DNA of 64,000 nt, from assembly GCF_021287045.1 (NCBI RefSeq), contig NZ_JAJTBG010000003.1:186001-250000 (forward strand), written 5' to 3'. The DNA comes from Oryzomicrobium sp. Lineage in GTDB: Bacteria > Pseudomonadota > Gammaproteobacteria > Burkholderiales > Rhodocyclaceae. Shown piece after piece: positions 48,990 to 63,900 of the stretch. The notes under the pieces are model-generated. The model was not told where the DNA came from. It saw only the letters and a list, made by a program, of their open reading frames with translations, and did no database searches. The translations under genes were made by a program, and so were the position numbers. Positions within the stretch are counted from its first letter, which is position 1. Each line of letters starts with the position of its first letter.

Positions 48990-51878
48990 CCGGCCGGCCT
49001 GGATGGCGCGGCCCATGCGGTAGGCCGTGCTGCCGTCGCGGCTCCACACCCCGGCGCCGAGGCCGTAGGGGGTGTCGTTGGCGATGGCCAGGGCTTCGGC
49101 TTCGTCCTTGAAGGTGGTCACGGCCAGCACCGGCCCGAAGATTTCCTCCTGGAAGATGCGCATCTTGTTGTGGCCCTTGAACAGGGTCGGCTGGATGTAA
49201 TAGCCCTCGGCCAGCTCGCCGGCCAGATGGGCGCGATCGCCGCCGACCAGCACCTGGGCGCCTTCTTCCTTGCCCAGCTTGAGGTAGGACTGGATCTTGT
49301 CCATCTGCATCTGGGACGCCTGGGCGCCCATCATGATCGAAGTGTCCAGGGGGCTGCCCTGCTTGATGGCACGGACGCGGGCCAGGGCGCGCTCCATGAA
49401 CTTGTCGTAGATGGATTCCTGGATCAGGGCGCGGGACGGGCAGGTGCACACTTCGCCTTGGTTGAAGGCGAACAGCACCAGGCCCTCGATGGCCTTGTCG
49501 AAGAAGTCGTCGTCGGCGCGGGCGATGTCCTCGAAGAAGATGTTGGGGGACTTGCCGCCCAGCTCCAGGGTGGCCGGGATCAGGTTGGTGGCGGCGGCCT
49601 GGGCGATGACGCGGCCGGTGGCGGTGGAGCCGGTGAAGGCGATCTTGGCGATGCGCTTGCTGGTGGCCAGCGGCATGCCGGCTTCGCGGCCGTAGCCGTT
49701 GACGATGTTGAGCACCCCCGGCGGCAGCAGGTCGGCGATCAGTTCGACCAGCACCAGGATGGAAATCGGGGTCGACTCGGCCGGCTTGAGCACCACGCAG
49801 TTGCCGGCGCCCAGGGCGGGAGCCAGCTTCCAGGCGGCCATCAGGATCGGGAAGTTCCAGGGGATGATCTGGCCGACCACGCCGAGGGGCTCGTGGAAGT
49901 GGTAGGCGATGGTGTTCTCGTCGATCTCGGACAGGCTGCCCTCCTGGGAGCGCAGGCAGCCGGCGAAGTAGCGGAAGTGGTCGACGGTGAGGGGGATGTC
50001 GGCGTTGAGCGTCTCGCGGATCGCCTTGCCGTTATCGACGGTCTCGGCGTAGGCCAGCAACTCCAGGTTCTGCTCGATGCGGTCGGCGATCTTGAGCAGG
50101 AGGTTGGCCCGGTCGGCGGCCGGGGTCTTGCCCCACTTGGCGGAAGCGGCATGGGCGGCGTCCAGGGCCAGCTCGATATCCTCGGCGGTGGAGCGGGCGG
50201 CCTTGGTGTAAGGCTTGCCGGTCACCGGGGTGATCACGTCGAAATATTCGCCCTTGACCGGGGCGACCCACTTACCACCAATGAAGTTGTCGTATTTGGC
50301 CTTGTACTGGATCTTGGCGCCAGAATGGCCGGGCAGTTCGTAAATCATAGTCTCCTCCTTGGATAGGATGGGTTAGCAACGCTCTTGAGTGAAGGCGTGC
50401 TCTCCCTAGGCAGAGACCGTGCCAGCTTTTTGCCATCCCCCGTCACCCCTGGCCAAAACCGGCCTGGCCGGGCAAACCGGGGTCGCCGGGGGCAGGATGC
50501 CCGGTCACTCTGGAGCACCCCCTGTCTTAAAACGGGACAATTGCTCCACGACGCAACGCGCCCGCGCCGGAAAAACTCCTGAAACCCTGACCAGGAGCGG
50601 ACTTCGGTCAGGCACGGATCATGCACCATTCATAAGATGGAACATGACGACGCCCCCACCTCGCCGATCCGCCGCTCCTGGGAGCGCTGCGCCGAACTCG
50701 GCCTCTCCCCCGGCCAGCCCCTGCCCGACGCCAGAGTCTCCCAGGCGACCCTGGCGGAGCGCCTGGCCGCCAACGAACGTCTGGTGGCCTACGCCCAGCC
50801 GGTCATCGAAAACCTCCACCAGCAGATCGCCCGGTCCTCGTCCACCGTGCTGCTGGCCGACAGCAGCGGCATGATCCTGCGCTCGGTGGGGGATCTGGAC
50901 TTCCTCACCAAGGCCACCCGGGTCGCCCTCACCCCCGGTTCGGTCTGGTCGGAAACCCACATGGGCACCAACGCCATCGGCACCGCCCTGCTCGAACAGC
51001 GGCCGGTGGCGGTGTTCGGCGACCAGCACTACCTGACCCGCAACCACTTCCTTACCTGCATCTCCACCCCCATCCACGGGCCGGAAGGGGGGCTGCTCGG
51101 TGTGCTCGACATTTCCAGTGACGCCCGGGTGACCCATACCCACGCCCAGGCCCTGCTGCGCACCACCGCCGAGGTGATCGAGAACCGACTGATCGAAACC
51201 CTGCCCGGCGGCGTCCTGGCCCTGCGCTTCCACGCCGCGCCGGAAGCCCTGGGCACGCCTCTGGAGGGCCTGGTGGTGCTCGACGGGGCCGGCCAGGTGC
51301 TCGCCTGCAACCGCCGCGCCAGCCAGCTCCTCGGCGGCGAGAACCAGCCCGGCGCCCTGCAGCGCTACTTCCGCGGCAGCCTGCCCATGCTCATGGACCA
51401 CGTACGCCGCCGCGGCGGCCAGACCCTGCTGCTGCGCGGCGCCAACGGCCGGGAATACGCCGCCACCCTGGCCCTGCTCGCCGCCGTCCCGGGCGCCCCC
51501 CCTGCGCCCTCGCCCCTGGCCGGCCGGAGCGCAGGCGGCGGCATTGAGGCGGCCGCCCCGTCATCACCGGGGCAACTCGGCGCGCCGACCCTGGCCGACC
51601 TGAGCCTGGGGGACCCGCGCATGGCCGAGGCGGTGCGCCTGGCCTCCTGCATCGTCGAGCGGGACATCCCCCTGATGATCCAGGGCGAAACCGGCTCGGG
51701 GAAAGAAGTGTTCGCCCAGGCCTTCCACCGCTCGTCGCGGCGCCGCGACGGCCCCTTCGTAGCGGTGAACTGCGCGGCGATCCCCGCCACCCTGATCGAG
51801 GCCGAACTGTTCGGCTACGTCGAAGGCGCCTACACCGGCGCCCGCCGCCAGGGCAGCAAGGGCAAGATCCGCGAAGCC

Positions 51879-51913
<35 letters not shown>

Positions 51914-54900
51914 CATGCCCCAGGCCCTCCAGGCGGTGCTGCTGCGGGTGCTGGAAACCCGGCGGGTGGCCCCCGTCGGCGGCGGCGCCGAGGAAATGGT
52001 GGACATCGCCCTGGTCTGCGCCAGCCACCGGCCCCTCAAGGCCCTGGTCAAGCAGGGTGAGTTCCGCGCCGACCTGTTCTTCCGCCTCTCCGGCATCACC
52101 GTCGGCCTGCCGCCCCTGCGCGAGCGCAGCGACTTCTCGGCCCTGGTGCGCCAGCTGCTGCGCGACGAATCGCCGCAGCGCCCCCTGCGCATCTCCCCCG
52201 AGGCCCTGGCGGCGCTGCACCGCCACCCCTGGCCGGGCAACCTGCGCCAGTTGCGCAACGTGCTGCGCCTGGCGGTGGCCATGGTCGGCGACGAAACCCT
52301 GCTCGACCTGCGCCACCTGCCCGAGGACCTGCTCGAAGAGTCCCGCGCCCAGGCTCCCGGCGGCGGCGCCACCGGCCAGAGCCTGCGCACCAGCGAGGCC
52401 CGGCTGGTGCGGGACACCCTGGCCCGCCACCGGGGCAACATCTCGGCGGCGGCCCGGGAACTGGGCATCACCCGCACCACCCTGTACCGCAAGCTGCGCC
52501 AGGACGAGCCCGCCGCCGACGGCGCCCCGCCCTTCCCCTTCGCCCCGCCCTCCCCTCCTGCCGGCCAGTGACCCGCGGCCGGTGCCTTTCATAACGACAA
52601 CACATCCCCACCGCCACGCCCGAGACCATGAGCCTGTTCCCCTTCCGTTCCCGCCCCGCCGGCCCCCCGCCGCCCTCCCCCCACCGGCCCCACAGCGGCA
52701 CCTTCGACTGCGGCGCCGCCACCGCCCTCGGCGATCCGGACCTGGCCGAGCAGGCCGGGCTGCTGTTCGCCTTCGTCCCCCCCGAGGCCGATTTCCCCCG
52801 GGTCAGCGCCGACCTGCAACGCCTGGCCGGCCCGGGGCGCAGCGTGATCAGCCTGTCGTCCACCGGGGCCTTATGCGCCCGGGCCGACGGCTCGCCCTAC
52901 TGCGCCATGGAGGGACGCCAAGGCAGCTGGCTGTGGCTGCCCGACGGCCTGGTGGCCCGCCACGAGGTGCACACGGTGGACCTGCACGTGAACGGCGGCA
53001 GCGCCCGGGACCGGGTCGCCGCCATCCGGGGCGAACTGGAACGCCTGCCGGTGGGCCTGCCCCTGTCCGCCGGCCAGACCTTCGCCCTGGTGTTCTGCGA
53101 CGGCCTGTCGGCCTCGGAAGGCTTCCTGATGCAGGCCTGGTATGAAAGCCGGCGCTTTCCCTGCCTGGCCATCGGCGGCTCCGCCGGGGGCCGGCTCGAT
53201 TTCAGCGGCACCTACATGCGCGCAGCCGGGCCGGTGCTCCAGGGCAAGGCCCTGCTGGTGTTCTGCCAGATCGCCCCGGGCAAGCGCTTCGCCCCGTTCA
53301 AGAGCCAGAACTTCGAACCCACCCGCCAGCACTGGCTGGTAGCCGAGGCCGACCCGGTGGCCCGCACCGTGGCCTCGGTGTTCGGTCCCGACGGCCGGCC
53401 TCAGCCGGTCCTGGAGGCCCTGGCCACCCACCTGCGCTGCCGGCCCGACGAGGTGGGTGCCCGCCTGGCGGGCAAAACCTTCGCCGTGAAGGTGGGGAAC
53501 GAATACTTCATCCGCTCGGTGGCCGCCTTCGAGGGCGAGCGCATCCGCTTCTTCTGCGACCTGGAATTCGGCGACCGGCTCCACCTGCTGGAGGCCACCG
53601 ATTTCCACGGTGCCACCCAGCGCGACTGGGACCGTTTCCTCGCCGGCAAGGGCCAGCCCGTCGGCGTGCTGCTCAACGACTGCGTGCTGCGCCGGGTCGG
53701 CAACCCGGGCAAGCTGGAAGGCGCCCGCTTCTTCGGCGGCCTGCCCGCCGCCGGCTTTTCCACCTTCGGCGAGATCCTCGGGGTACCGATCAACCAGACT
53801 CTGTCGGCCCTGGTCTTCTTCGACGGCCCGGGGGACGACCTGATGGCCAATTTCCCCATGGCCTACGCCGACTACGCCGGCCACTACGCCCAGCGCGCCT
53901 TGTACCGCTGGGAGGCGCTGCACTCGCTGCAAAGCGCCGTGGTGGAAAAGGTGGTGGATTACCAGCACGGCCTGTCGCCCCTGCTCTCCAGCCTGCCCCA
54001 GCTGGAGGCGGCCACCCGTCAGCAGGCCGGCACCCTGGACCTGGCCCAGGCCAGCATCGGCGCCATCAGCGGCGCGGTGGCCCAGACCTGCGAGGCCCAG
54101 GCGCGGCTGGACGGCGAGCTGGACAACCTGGAAGGCATTTCCCAGGCCATCGGCAAGATCACCGGCGGCATCAGCGCCATTGCCGACCAGACCAACCTGC
54201 TGGCCCTCAATGCCGCCATCGAGGCCGCCCGTGCCGGCGAGGCCGGGCGCGGCTTCGCCGTGGTGGCCGACGAAGTGCGCAAACTGGCCCAGTCGGCCAA
54301 GGGCCAGGCCGACGCCACCGCCGGCAGCATCCGCCAGGCGGTGGCCGCCATCGCCAGCATCCGCCAGGTGGCCGGGGAGACCGTGGACACCATGCAGGAC
54401 ATGGCCCGCACCAGTTCCGACGCCGCTGCCCAGATCGGCCGCATGAGCCAGGAATCGGCCCTGGAGCGGGACAGCGTGGGCGCCAGCCTGGCCCGGCTGG
54501 AGACCCTGGCGAGCGGTCTGGACGCCATGGAGGCGGCCATCCACCAGCTCACCGACTTGCAGGCCATGGCGGCGCACTGAACGGGCGCGGAGATGGACGG
54601 CCGGGCAACCCCCGGCCCCATCCCCGCAACGGTCGCGGCCCAACGACAAAGGCCCGGGAGCCATGCTCCCGGGCCTTTGCCTTGAATGCCGAGCCGCGCC
54701 GGACGTCACGGCCCGGCGCGGTGCCGCCGGTGCTTATTCCCGGTAGTAGCCGACGCCGACCAGGTTGCCGCCCTCGCGGCGGATGAAGGTGTGCTTCTTC
54801 TCCACGGCGTTGGTCAGGGGGTTGCGCCACACATAGTCCACCTCGCCCTCGCCGCGCCGCTTGGCCAGGTCGATCATCTGCTGGATCAGGGGGTGGCCTT

Positions 54901-57900
54901 CCACGTCGGTCAGGTCCCGGGCGTCGCTGCCGGTCATGGCCGGATTGGCGCCCATGGCCTCGAAGCGGCCGTTCTCCAGGTTCACCGCGAACACGTAGAG
55001 GTCGCCGTTGAAGAAGCCGCCCACCGGATCGTTGAAGCTTTCCCGGGCCTTGTCCATGCCGTCCTTGCGCACTAGGGCCACGGCCCGGTTGAGCATGCGC
55101 CGGGCGTCGTTGGCGGTGGAGCGGGGAGCGTAGTAGCCCACCCCCAGCACATAGTCGCCGCTGCGGTGCAGGAAGGTGACTTTCGGTTCGACCTTGTTGC
55201 TCGCCCGGTTGAGCCACACGTAGCGCACCTGGGCGTCGCTCTGGCCCTTCACCGCGTCGAGCATGTTGCGGAACAGGGGGTTGCCCGCCGCATCGCGGCT
55301 TTCCAGCACGTTCAGGCCCACCAGGCTGTCGGCGGCGGCGCCGCTGGCCCGGTAGACGCCCTGCTGGTCGATGGCGAAGACGTAGAGGTCGCGCTTGACG
55401 AAGCCTCCCTTGGGGTTGTTGAAGGCGGAAAAGGCCTTCTCCGGCCCGTTGGCCTCCAGGTACTTGACCGCCGAGGCCAGCAGGGCCTGGGCCTGGCGGG
55501 CGGTGGAATGGTTGGCATTGTTGGCATTGTTGGCATTGTTGGCAATGTTGGAATTGTCGGCGGCGGCCTGGGCCAGGGCGGGCAGGCACAGCAGGGCCAG
55601 CAGCATCCCGGCGCGGCGCAGCAGATTGACGGCTCTCATCTCGGTGTCACTCCCTCGTTCGTAGCAAAAAGAAAAACGGCGGCGGTGGCGGTGCTTACGG
55701 CACCCGTCACACTGCCGCCGGTTGCAGTTCCACCAGGCCGTAGCGCGCCGCCAGGCGGAACAGGGCCAGGTCGTTGTCCACCTCCAGCTTCTGGCGGATG
55801 GCGGACAGGTGGTTGAAGACGGTCTTGGGGCTCAGGTGCAGGCGGGTGGCCACGGCCCCGGGGGCCTCGCCCCCGGCGGTGAGGCGCAGCACCTCGAATT
55901 CCCGGGGGGTGAGGCGGGCCAGTTCGCCGCTGCCTTCCAGAGCCAGCCGGGCGAGCAACTGGGCCACGTCGTCTGAGAAGGCCTGCTGGCCCTGGGCCAC
56001 CTTGCGGATCGCCGCCACCATCTCCAGGGGTTCGGAATGCTTGGTCAGGTAGCCCACCGCCCCGTTGCGCAGGGCCTGGGTCACGTAGGCCGACTGGTGG
56101 TGCATGGAAAACACCAGGATGCGCAGGTCCGGCTGCCGGTCGAGCAAGCGGCGGATCGCCTCCAGGCCGCTGCCCTGGCGCAGGGACAGGTCCATCACCA
56201 CCACGTCCACCCGGGGCGCGTCGCGCAGGGCGGCACAGGCCTCGTCGGCGCTGGCCGCCTCGGCCACCACGGTGAGGCCGGGCTCGGCGTCGATCAGGCG
56301 ACGGTAGCCGGTACGCACCACCGCGTGGTCGTCCACCAGCATCACGTTGAGGATCATCTCCACTCCTTCCTGTTATCGCTACAGCGGAATCCGCGCCACC
56401 AGGCGCAGCCCCCGGGGGGCGGCATCTTCCACGGCCAGGACGCCGCCGCACATGGACAGGCGCTCGCGCATGCCGAGCAGGCCGCCGCCGCTGCGTCCCG
56501 CCACTTCCTGAGCGCGCCCCCGGCCGTCGTCTTCCACCGACAGCCTGATCGCCCCGTCCGCCACCCCGCAGGCCACCCGCACCAGGCCGGCGCCGCTGTG
56601 GCGCAGCACGTTGGTGAGGGCCTCCTGGAGCACCCGGTAGAGGGCCAGGCCGGCGGAGGCCGGCAGGGCCGGCAGCGGCTCCAGTCGGCATTCCAGGGCG
56701 ATTTCCGGGGCCCGGGATTTCCAGCCGCCGGCCAGGTCCTCCAGGGCGGCGGCCATGCCCAGGCCCTCCAGGCCGTGGGGCCGCAGCTGGGCGAGCAGAC
56801 CGCGCACGTGGCCGGCAATGCGGCGCGATTCCCGGCCGATCTCCTGGGCGCACTCGGCCACCTGGGCCGCCGGTGCCGTGGCGGCGTGGCGCTCGACGAA
56901 GGCGGCCGAGGCGCCGATGGCGGCCAGGGACTGGCCGAACTCGTCATGCAATTCACGGGCCAGTTCCCGCCGCTCGGCCTCCTGCACTTCGAGCAGGCGG
57001 CGGGTGAGTTGGTGCTGGGTGTCCCGGGACTGAGCCAGGCGCTCCCCCAGCCAGGCCACCGCCCGGCCGATGCGGTCGAACTCGCGCAACTCGAAACGGG
57101 GCAGCCCGGGATCGGCCTCGCCCCGTTCCAGCCGGGCCAGGCCCAGCTCCAGTTCGCGCACCGGCGACAGGGCCCGATGCACCGCGTACCAGGCCGCCGC
57201 CAGGGAAACTGTTGCAAATAGGAGCAACACCAGGAACAGGCGGGCCGAGTCGCGCCATTTTTCAACAATCTCGCTGCCCGGATCGGGGCGGATCACCAGG
57301 GTGGCCTCCCCCAGGGGAATACGGTGGGCAGAGGCGGCGGCCGGGGGCACCAGCCAGTCCGGCAGGATGCTGTCTTCCAGGGGGGCGGGGTCGGCCGCCG
57401 GCCCGCCTGGCCCGGCCTCATTCCGTTCCAGGATGGCCTGGACGTGGCGCAGGCCGCCCCGCTCGATCAGGGCCTGCACCGCCGCCAGATCGGCGGCGCC
57501 CTGGCTCTGGGAGGCCCGGGTGGCGGCGAGCAGCAGGTCGGCCAGGCGCGACGAGGCGGCCTGTTCCTCGACGGCGTCCTGGCGCAGGGCCAGCAGCCAG
57601 ACCAGGGCGACGGCCGCCGCCAGCACGGCGAAGAAGCCGGCCAGGCGGACCACCAGGAGACGGCGCAAATCCATGACGTTGCCCTTGCAAGCGATGACGG
57701 GCGGTTCAAGCAGGAAGCATTCCACCGGCGGGAACCTTTCCCGGCCACGGCAGGCGCTTTTCCCGGGACGGAAACGGGGGGGCTTTTCCATACTGCCCCG
57801 AGCACTGGAGACCCCACTGGAGACCCATCGGCCCGGTGCGCCCCATAACGATCAGGAGACGACCCCGTGAAACTGCATGCCAACGCCTCATCCCGCCCCC

Positions 57901-60900
57901 AACGCCTGACCCTCGGCCTGGCCGCCGCCGCGCTGGCGGTGGGCCTGGCCTTTCCCGCCCAGGCCGCCGGAAGCAAGGTGACCTGGGACGACATCGCCAA
58001 CGACGACAAGACCCCCGGCGACGTGCTCACCTACGGCCTGGGCCTGAAGGCCCAGCGCCACAGCACCCTGGCCAAGATCAACACCCGCAATGTGGCCGGC
58101 CTGGTGCCGGCCTGGAGCTTCTCCTTCGGCGGCGAGAAGCAGCGCGGCCAGGAAAGCCAGGCCCTGGTGCACGACGGGGTGATCTACGTCACCGCCTCCT
58201 ACTCCCGCATCTACGCCCTGGACGCCCGCACCGGCAAGCGCCTGTGGGAATACGAGCACCGCCTGCCCGAGGACATCCGCCCCTGCTGCGACGTGGTCAA
58301 CCGGGGCGCGGCGATCTACGGCGACAAGGTCTATTTCGGCACCCTGGACGCCTCGATCGTGGCCCTCAACAAGGACACCGGCAAGGTGGTGTGGAAGAAG
58401 AAGTTCGGCGACCACAAGGTCGGCTACACCATGACCGGCGCGCCCTTCGTGGTGAAGGACCAGAAGAGCGGCAAGGTGCTGCTGGTGCACGGCTCCTCCG
58501 GCGACGAGTTCGGCGTGGTGGGCTGGCTGTTCGCCCGGGACCCGGACACCGGCGAGGAAGTGTGGGCCCGCCCCCTGGTAGAAGGCCACGTGGGCCGCCT
58601 CAACGGCAAGGAAAGCACGCCTACCGGCGATCCCAAGGCCCCGTCCTGGCCCCGGGACAAGGACGGCAACCTGGTGGAAGCCTGGCACCACGGCGGCGGC
58701 GCCCCCTGGCAGACCGCCAGCTTCGACGCCGAGACCAACACCATCGTGATCGGCGCCGGCAACCCGGCCCCCTGGAACACCTGGAAGCGCACCCAGGAAG
58801 GGGACGACCCGCGCAACTGGGACAGCCTGTTCACCTCCGGCCAGGCCTACGTGGACGCCAGCACCGGCGAACTGAAAGGCTTCTTCCAGCACACCCCCAA
58901 CGACGCCTGGGACTTCTCCGGCAACAACTCGGTGGTGCTGTTCGAGTACAAGGACAAGAACGGCAAGCTGGTGAAAGCCTCGGCCCACGCCGACCGCAAC
59001 GGCTTCTTCTTCGTCACCGACCGGGAAAAGCTGGCCACCGGCGCCGGCTACCCGAACAAGCCCACCTCCCTGATCGGCGCCTGGCCCTTCGTGGACGGCA
59101 TCACCTGGGCCTCCGGCTTCGACCTCAAGACCGGCCGCCCGATCGAGAAGAACAACCGGCCGCCCCTGCCCAAGGACGGCGCTGACAAGGGCGAATCGAT
59201 CTTCGTCTCGCCGCCGTTCCTGGGCGGCACCAACTGGATGCCCATGTCCTACAGCCCGGTCACCGGCCTGTTCTACATCCCGGCCAACCACTGGGCCATG
59301 GACTACTGGACCGAGCACCTGACCTACAAGGCCGGCTCCGCCTACCTGGGCCAGGGCTTCCGCATCAAGAAGCTGCACGACGACCATGTGGGCGTGTTCC
59401 GCGCCATCGACCCCAAGACCGGCAAGATCGTCTGGGAGCACAAGGAGAAGTTCCCCCTGTGGGGCGGCACCCTGACCACCGCCGGCGGGCTGCTCTTCTC
59501 CGGCACCTCGGACGGCTTCGTCAAGGCCCTCGACGCCAAGACGGGCAAGGAACTGTGGAAGTTCCAGACCGGTTCCGGCGTGGTGTCCGTGCCCATCACC
59601 TGGGAAATGGACGGGGAACAGTACGTGGCCATCCAGTCCGGCTACGGCGGCGCCGTGCCCCTGTGGGGCGGTGACATGGCCGACCTGACCAAGCAGGTCA
59701 CCCAGGGCGGTTCGGTCTGGGTGTTCAAGCTGCCCAAGCAGGTGGCGTCCCGCTAAGGCCCCGAGCGGGCGCGGCCTGGGCCGCGCCCGCCTCTATCGCT
59801 TTTTCCACTTTTTCCACTTTTCCCACCGGAACCCATTCGCCACGAGGGTGCCATGCACAGAATCCTTTGCCTGATGCTGCTCGCCGCGGCCTGCCTGCCG
59901 TCGTCGCCGGCCTGGGCCGAGCCGGCGGGCGATCCGCCGGTGATCAACGGGTGCGGCATCTGGCCCCACGCCCGCTGCCGCGGCGCCGACCTGCGCCACG
60001 CCGATCTTTCCGGACGCAACCTGGCCGGCGCCGACCTGACCGGGGCCAAGCTGGCCCGGGCCGACCTGCGCGCCGCCAACCTGGCCGGCGCCATCCTCGA
60101 CGGGGCCGACCTGAGCGGCGCCCGGCTGAACAAGGTCAACGCCCCGGGGGCCTCGTTCAAGGGCGCCACCCTGGTGGGGGCCGACCTGGAATTCGCCCGC
60201 ATCATGCGCGCCGACTTCAGCGGTGCCGACCTGACCGCCGCCAACCTGGAAGCCGCCCGGGCCAGCTTCGCCTGGTTCGTCGGCGCCCGCATCGTCAACG
60301 CCAACCTGCAGGAAACCAAGTTCGTGACCGTCAATTTCAAGGACGCGGTGATGGAAGGCTGCCTGACCCGCTACACCATCTTCCCGGACGCCTTCACCGA
60401 AGGCTGCGCCGGCTGCCCTAAGGACTGGTGAGCCATGACCGCCCCCCTGATTTCCCCGGTGCGAAACGCCGCCCTGGGCCGCGCCCTTCGCCCCCTCCTC
60501 CTGGCCGCGGGTCTGGCCTTGGGAAGCGCACCCGCCCAGGCCTACGAGGTAGTGCGCCCCGACGTGGACCTGTCGGCCTTGCCCCCCCTGGGCGACGCCT
60601 GGCGTGACGACAACCCCTACCGGGGCAACCCGGCGGCGGTGGCCGCCGGCCGGCAGGTCTTCAACCAGGCCTGCGCCCAGTGCCACGGCAGCGACGCCGA
60701 TCCCCGCCAGGGCATGCCGGCCCCGGACCTGCGCCCGCTGCACCGCTTCTGCCAGCGCATCCCCAGCCCGGAACTGAAGGCGGCCTGCATGCGCGACAAC
60801 GACGCCTTCTTCGCCACTTCGGTGCGCTTCGGCAAGGTGCGGGTCGGGGTGGTGCACATGCCGCCCTGGCAGGGCATCCTGCCCCAGGAAGCGGTGTGGG

Positions 60901-63900
60901 CGGTACAGGCCTTCATCGAGTCGGTGGCGCGCTGACCCGGCATGGGCGAGCAGCCGATTCGTCCCCCAGAAGCGAAAACGGCACGGGCGCCGCAGCGCCC
61001 GTGCCGTCGTCATTGCCGGTGCGTCCCGGGGGACGCTACCGCTGCACCGGTCAGGACTTGTGCAGCTTGAACACCCAGACCGAACCGCCCTGCTCCAGGA
61101 AGTTCACGCGCTTGGCCACGTCGCCGCCCCACAGAGGAACGGCGCCGCCCCAGCCGGTGACCACGGCGACGAACTGCTCGCCGTTCTGCTCCCAGGTGAC
61201 CGGGGGCGCGACGATGCCGGTGCCGGCCTGGAACTTCCACAGTTCCTTGCCCGACTTGGCGTCCAGCGCCTTCAGGTAGCCTTCCGGGGTGCCGTAGAAC
61301 ACCAGGCCGCCGCCGGTGGCCAGGGCACCGCCCCACAGGGGAGCGTAGTTCTTGTTCTCCCAGACGATCTTCCCGGTGACCGGATCCACGGCGCGCATGG
61401 CGCCGATGTAGTCGTCGTGCAGGGCCTTGATGGTGAAGCCGGCACCCAGGTAGGCCGCGCCCTTCTTGTAGGAGACGGGCTCGTTCCAGATGTCCATGCC
61501 CCACTCGTTGGCGGGCACGTAGAACAGGCCGGTCTGCTGGCTGTAGGCGATCTGCTGCTGGTTCTTGCCGCCGAGGAAGGACGGCGCCGAGAACACCACC
61601 TTGCCCTTGCTGCCGTCGCTGCCGGCGGCCGGGTCGCCCGGGCGGTTTTCGTCGTTGTAGATCGGCCGGCCAGTCTTGAGGTCGATGCCCTTGGCCCAGT
61701 TCAGGTCATGCACGAAGGGGAAGGCATTGAGCAGCTTGCCGTTGGTCCGGTCGTTCACGTAGAAGAAGCCGTTGCGGTCAGCCTTGCCGCCGGCCTTGAC
61801 CACCTTGCCGTCCTTACCCTTGTAGTCGAAGGAGACGAACTCGTTCACCCCGTCGAAATCCCAGCCGTCGTGGGGGGTGTTCTGGTAGTGCCAGACGATC
61901 TTGCCCGAGTCGGGATCGATGGCCAGGGTGGAGGACGAGAACAGGTTGTCGCCGGGGCGCAGGTGGCTGTTCCACGGGGCCGGGTTGCCGGTGCCGACGA
62001 AGATCAGGTTGGTGTCCGGATCGTAGGTGGCGCCGTTCCAGGTGGAGGCGCCGCCGGTCTTCCACATGTCGCCGGACCAGGTGGCGTTGAGGGTGCCGCT
62101 GATGCCGTTCTCGACCTTGGTGCCGTTCTCGTAGCGGTAGCCCATGTGGCCTTCCACCGTCGGGCGGCTCCACAGCAGCTTGCCGGTCTTGGCATCCCGG
62201 GCCTCGAGGCGACCGACCACGCCGAACTCGCCGCCGGACACGCCGGTCACCACCATGCCCTTGACGATCAGGGGGGCCGCGGTCATGGAATAGCCGGCGG
62301 CGTAGTCGTCCACCTTCTCCTTCCACACCACCTTGCCGGTGTCCTTGTTGAGGGCCACCAGCTGGGCGTCCAGGGTACCGAAGATGACCAGGTCGCCGTA
62401 CAGGGCCGCACCCCGGTTGATCACGTCGCAGCAGGGCATGATGCCGTCGGGCAGGCGGTGCTCGTACTTCCACAGCTTCTTACCGGTGGCCACGTCCAGG
62501 GCAAAGATGCGCGAGTAGGAGGCGGTTACGTACATCTTGCCGTCGTAGATCAGGGGCTGGGATTCCTGGCCGCGCTGCTTCTCGCCGCCGAAGGAGAAGG
62601 ACCATACCGGCACCAGATCCTTCACCGTCTTGGTGTTCACCTTGTTAAGGGGGCTGTAGCGCTGGCCCTGGGTGCCCATGCCGAAGCTGACCACGTCGCC
62701 GGTGGTCTTGGCGTCGTTGACGATGTCGACGTCGGTCACCTCCTTGGCCGATGCCTGGCCAAAGGCCAGCAGCGCCGACGCCAGCAGCGTCAGGGCCAGT
62801 GCTTTGTTTCGTGGGGTGCGGCTGCGTTTCATGAAGATGCCTCCTCGGTTGTAATAGCTATGGGTTCGGGTGACGGCGACCCGCGCGCCGATCCGGTCGC
62901 GCGGGGGCGCAAGGCGGGCCGCCGCCCCCCCTTTCTGCAATCCCCATGCCAAAAACGTGGATCGGGAAGAATTCCCGGCCCCGGGGCGCTCTCCTCCCGT
63001 CCGCCCTCGCCGCCGGGCTCCCGGCACTGCTTCAAATGTCATCACCTGTACCAAAGTGCGACACCCGGGGACGCCCCGGCGGGCAGCGCCCCGGCATCGG
63101 CCCCGCCCCCGGGCGGCATCGGCTCCCCCCGCCGGGTCGCGGCATGGCGATTGCTTAAGAGGAAAACGAGAAAACCGAATCCCGATCGAGATGCGGCGCC
63201 CACGCAGGCGCCGCCAAGGAGGAGACATGAGGAAGACCCTGCGCGCCGCTGGCGCGCTGCTGCTGCTCGCCCCCTGGCTGGCCCTGGCCGCCCCGGCGGC
63301 CAAGCCCCCCGCCGCCCCGGACCCCCTGGATTCGGCCCGCTGGGAGGACATGCGCCGCCAGCTGTTCGCCGACGCCCCGGTGGCGTTCGACGCCCGCATC
63401 AAGGTGAGCGCCCCGTCCATGGCGGAAAACCCGCTCAACGTGCCGATCACCGTGGACGCCACGGCCCTGGCCCGGGATCTGCCGGGCAGCGTGCGCGAGA
63501 TCCTGGTCTTCGCCGACTTCAACCCGATCGTCCAGATCCTGCGCTTCTACCCCGGCCAGGCCACGCCCTTCCTGGGATTCCGCGTCAAGCTCCAGCAATC
63601 CACCCCCCTGCGCGCCGCGGTGCGCGGCGACGACGGCGTGTGGCGGGTTGGGGGCGCCTGGGTCAACACCACCGGCGGCGGCTGCACCGCCCCGTCCGTA
63701 GGCTCCGCATCCCCCGAATGGCAGCGCCGCCTCGGCGAAGTCAGCGGCCGGCTGTTCGCCCGGGCCACCGACGGCGGCCAGGGCCAGGAACGGGTCCGGC
63801 TGCGCATCGTGCATCCCATGGACACCGGCCTGGTGGGCGGCATTCCGGCCTTCTTCATCCAGGAGTTGGTACTGCGCGACGGCCAGGGCCGGGACCTGAT